7,865 bases of DNA from Burkholderiales bacterium (lineage in GTDB: Bacteria > Pseudomonadota > Gammaproteobacteria > Burkholderiales > Burkholderiaceae_C): assembly GCA_005789685.1 (NCBI GenBank), contig SXXD01000170.1, positions 1 through 7,865 of the forward strand. The letters run 5' to 3'. The notes under the pieces were generated by a model, which saw only the letters and a program-made list of their open reading frames with translations, was not told the origin of the DNA and did not search any database. Position numbers and translations under genes: made by a program. Each line of letters starts with the position of its first letter. Position 1 is the stretch's first letter. Shown here in pieces: positions 5,470 to 7,865 of the stretch.

Positions 5470-6648
5470 TTAACGCTCTAGTGTCAATGACACGCCCATG
5501 CCGCCACCGATGCACAAGGCTGCAAGGCCCTTCTTTGCATCACGACGTTGCATTTCATGCAAGAGTGTCACCAAAATTCGGCAGCCAGATGCACCAATGG
5601 GGTGACCAATGGCAATGGCGCCGCCATTGACGTTCACACGCATTGGATCAATGTCCAATGCTTTGTTGACTGCGCAGGCTTGGGCTGCAAAGGCTTCATT
5701 CAATTCAAACAAATCCACATCGCTGGCTTTCCAACCTGCACGTTGCAATGCCTTCTGCGATGCTGGCACAGGGCCCATGCCCATAGTGGCAGGGTCTAAA
5801 CCGCTGGTGCCAAATGAGACAATGCGCGCCAGGGGCTTGAGGCCCAAAGCCGCAGCCTTTTTAGCCGTCATGACCACCACAGCGGCAGCACCATCATTGA
5901 GGCCCGAAGCATTGCCCGCAGTCACTGAGCCAGCTTTGTCAAATGCAGGGCGCAAACCTGCCAAGGCCTCTGCATTGGTTTTCTTGTTGATGAATTCATC
6001 GACATTGAAGACCAAGGCGTCGCCTTTGCGCTGAGGAATAAGCACATCAACAATTTCATCTTTGAACTTGCCCGCATCTTGCGCGGCGCTGGCTTTTTGC
6101 TGACTGCCCAATGCCAGAGCATCTTGCATGTCGCGTGTAATGCCATTGGCCTTAGCCACATTTTCAGCTGTAATGCCCATGTGATATTGGTTGTACACAT
6201 CCCACAAGCCATCGACAATCATGGAGTCAACCATGTTCCAGTTACCCATGCGTTGACCATCACGTGAGCCCATCAAAACGTGGGGTGATGCGCTCATGTT
6301 TTCCTGACCGCCTGCCACCACAATGTCGCTGTCGCCCCAGGCCACAGCCTGCGCTGCCAACATAACGGCTTTCAAACCAGAGCCACACACCGCGTTGATG
6401 GTAAGCGCAGGCGTTTCTTTGGCAACGCCGGCTTTCATCATGGCTTGACGTGCAGGGTTTTGGCCTGCGCCAGCCGTCAAAACTTGGCCCATGATGACTT
6501 CACCAATTTGATCCATGCCAAGGCCAGCGCGCGAAATGGCTTTGCGAATGACAATGCCGCCCAACTCTGGCGCTGCCATTTTGGCCAATGAGCCCCCAAA
6601 CTTACCCACAGCTGTGCGAGCAGCTGAAACAATGACGATGTCTTCCAT
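5470..6648 (-). CDS. phaA: Acetyl-CoA C-acetyltransferase (beta-ketothiolase), PHB synthesis
   Basis: Biosynthetic thiolase condensing two acetyl-CoA to acetoacetyl-CoA, the first PHB step. At 392 aa it is full length for the family. Catalytic residues are all present: nucleophile C88 in INAVCGSGLKAV, H349 in NGGAIAIGHPIGASG, and C379 in LCIGGGMG. The strings VVAGGQENMSA (110-120), GLWDVYNQYHMGITAENVAK (147-166), ASGLNDGAAAVVVM (247-260) and FELNEAFAAQA (314-324) follow C. necator PhaA closely as I recall it, favouring PhaA over a degradative thiolase or BktB. An AGGAAG ribosome-binding site (6653-6658) lies 4 nt before the ATG. The 43-nt gap to phaC and 44-nt gap to phaB, without visible terminators, support one operon. 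Confidence 0.96.
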   Translation of the reverse strand: MEDIVIVSAARTAVGKFGGSLAKMAAPELGGIVIRKAISRAGLGMDQIGEVIMGQVLTAGAGQNPARQAMMKAGVAKETPALTINAVCGSGLKAVMLAAQAVAWGDSDIVVAGGQENMSASPHVLMGSRDGQRMGNWNMVDSMIVDGLWDVYNQYHMGITAENVAKANGITRDMQDALALGSQQKASAAQDAGKFKDEIVDVLIPQRKGDALVFNVDEFINKKTNAEALAGLRPAFDKAGSVTAGNASGLNDGAAAVVVMTAKKAAALGLKPLARIVSFGTSGLDPATMGMGPVPASQKALQRAGWKASDVDLFELNEAFAAQACAVNKALDIDPMRVNVNGGAIAIGHPIGASGCRILVTLLHEMQRRDAKKGLAALCIGGGMGVSLTLER

Positions 6649-6691
6649 GTGTCTTCCTTTATAAATCTACGAACTGAATTTAAATTTCGAA

Positions 6692-7865
6692 TTAAGCACG
6701 TGCCTTCACGTAGCGCCCTGGTGCCGCTTCAATGGCTTTGAATTTGACATCTTTTCCATAATGCTTGGGCGCTGCAATTTGCTTGCCAGCATGCTTTTGT
6801 AGCCAATTAGACCAATCGGTCCACCAACTACCAGGCAACTCTTTGGCACCTGCAATCCATTCGTCTGCAGTTGCAGGAAATTTGCCATCTTCACGCAACC
6901 AGTGACTGCGCTTATTGGCTGTAGGTGGATTGATCACACCTGCAATGTGCCCCGATGCACCCATAACGAATCGTTTTTTACCAGGAAGGTGCTGAGTCGA
7001 TGCATATGCACCACCAATGGGCACGATGTGGTCTTCTCTTGAACCATAGATGTAAACGGGCATGTCTAGCTTGCCAAGGTCAATTTGTTCGCCACACACC
7101 GTAACAGCACCAGGGTTGACAAATTTATTTTCCAAATAGGTATTGCGCAAATACCACGCGTAAAAAGGGCCAGGCAAATTGGTGGAGTCGCTGTTCCAGT
7201 AAAGCAAGTCAAAAGGCGGAGGTGATTCGCCTTTCAAATAATTGCCAACCACATAGTTCCACACCAAGTCGTTGGGGCGCAAAAAACTGAAGGTAGATGC
7301 CAAATCTTGGCCTTTGAGCAAACCGCCCTTGCCCATTTGCATTTCACGGAACTTTACAAAGTTCTCATCAATGAAAACATCTAGGATGCCTGTATCGGTA
7401 AAGTCAATGAGCGTGGTCAGAAATGTGGCACTGGCGACAGGTTTTTCACCGCGCGCTGCCAAGACAGCCAAAGCATTGCTCAAAATGGTACCGCCTACAC
7501 AGAAGCCCAAAGCATTGATTTGCTTGGAACCCGTGATGTGCTGAACTTGGCCAATGGCTTTGATGGCCGCATTTTCAATGTAGTCGTCCCACGACTTTTG
7601 CGCCATGCTTTCATCGGGGTTACGCCAGCTGACCACAAAGGTGCGGTGACCTTGACTGACCGCATAACGAATGAAGGAGTTGTTGGGCTGCAGGTCAAGA
7701 ATGTAAAACTTGTTGATGCAAGGCGGCACCAACAAAAATGGTTTTTCGTAAACCTTGGCAGTGAGCGGTTTATATTCAATCAACTGAAAATATTCATTTT
7801 CAAAAACCACAGCGCCTTCGGTAGTGGCCACGTTCTCACCCACCACAAACTTGCTTTCGTCTGTC
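6692..7865 (-). CDS. phaC: Class I poly(3-hydroxyalkanoate) synthase, C-terminal two thirds (cut by window edge)
   Basis: Polymerises (R)-3-hydroxyacyl-CoA on the granule surface. 390 residues are visible, beginning in-frame with TDESKFVVGENVATTEG; class I enzymes have about 590, so roughly 200 N-terminal residues lie outside and the GTG near the edge is internal, not a start. The lipase-like box GFCVGG holds the nucleophilic Cys (codon 7499-7501), corresponding to C319 of the C. necator enzyme. The Asp of GSREDHIVP (codon 7031-7033) and the His of GASGHIAGV (codon 6947-6949) complete the triad equivalent to D480 and H508. The family strings PPCINKFYILDLQP and FVVSWRNPDESM are also present. 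First visible gene of the leftward phaCAB operon; its promoter is beyond the window. Confidence 0.97.
   Translation of the reverse strand, partial: TDESKFVVGENVATTEGAVVFENEYFQLIEYKPLTAKVYEKPFLLVPPCINKFYILDLQPNNSFIRYAVSQGHRTFVVSWRNPDESMAQKSWDDYIENAAIKAIGQVQHITGSKQINALGFCVGGTILSNALAVLAARGEKPVASATFLTTLIDFTDTGILDVFIDENFVKFREMQMGKGGLLKGQDLASTFSFLRPNDLVWNYVVGNYLKGESPPPFDLLYWNSDSTNLPGPFYAWYLRNTYLENKFVNPGAVTVCGEQIDLGKLDMPVYIYGSREDHIVPIGGAYASTQHLPGKKRFVMGASGHIAGVINPPTANKRSHWLREDGKFPATADEWIAGAKELPGSWWTDWSNWLQKHAGKQIAAPKHYGKDVKFKAIEAAPGRYVKARA

Noticed and set aside
5609..6034. A 141-codon open frame on the plus strand inside phaA
   Set aside because: It is antisense to conserved thiolase sequence with all catalytic residues, and its product is low-complexity Ala-rich text with no domain.
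6677..6686. AATTTAAATT palindrome between phaC and phaA
   Set aside because: It is made of A and T only, in an AT-rich 43-nt gap, so a chance palindrome is likely; it cannot form a stable terminator stem.
7826..7846. GTG near the right edge as a start codon of a shorter PHA synthase
   Set aside because: The frame stays open to the window edge and the extra residues TDESKF continue the family sequence, so this GTG is an internal Val codon.

Overview
The window reads as a piece of a betaproteobacterial chromosome, most likely order Burkholderiales and perhaps a Comamonadaceae-like freshwater lineage. The basis is close agreement, from memory, of PhaC, PhaA and PhaB with the Cupriavidus necator proteins, the phaC-phaA-phaB gene order, and a divergent GntR regulator beside methylmalonyl-CoA mutase. 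Base composition is moderate (housekeeping genes look roughly 50% GC by eye). Genus cannot be fixed from the sequence alone.

Left part (1-1255): the 5' end of a methylmalonyl-CoA mutase gene (scpA/mutA type) runs leftward off the window. A FadR-subfamily GntR regulator is transcribed away from it. The 107-nt gap between them carries an inverted repeat that is a good candidate operator. Next, leftward, is dusA (tRNA-dihydrouridine synthase A), whose stop codon shares the palindrome TTAA with the stop of the regulator.

Middle (2281-3317): an AT-richer block with two tightly coupled leftward genes of no certain function. The first encodes a 96-aa, Cys/His-rich protein whose layout resembles HicA-type toxins. 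The second, 2 nt downstream, encodes a 174-aa protein with a probable ferredoxin-like N-terminal domain, a helix-turn-helix and a helical tail. A TTGACA/TATTCT promoter overlapped by an inverted repeat lies in front of them, and an 8-G run lies inside the DNA-binding gene. Together they look like a self-regulated toxin-antitoxin-like module inserted upstream of dusA. This is the most interesting part of the window.

Right part (3318-7865): a rightward two-gene membrane unit, nfeD-like plus an SPFH/band-7 protein of the QmcA type. It converges on a leftward polyhydroxybutyrate operon, phaC (3' two thirds only), phaA and phaB, which supplies thiolase, reductase and polymerase for PHB synthesis from acetyl-CoA. 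The SPFH gene and phaB overlap by 4 nt at their stop codons, as gntR and dusA do. No rRNA, tRNA, CRISPR array, insertion sequence or convincing intrinsic terminator was seen.
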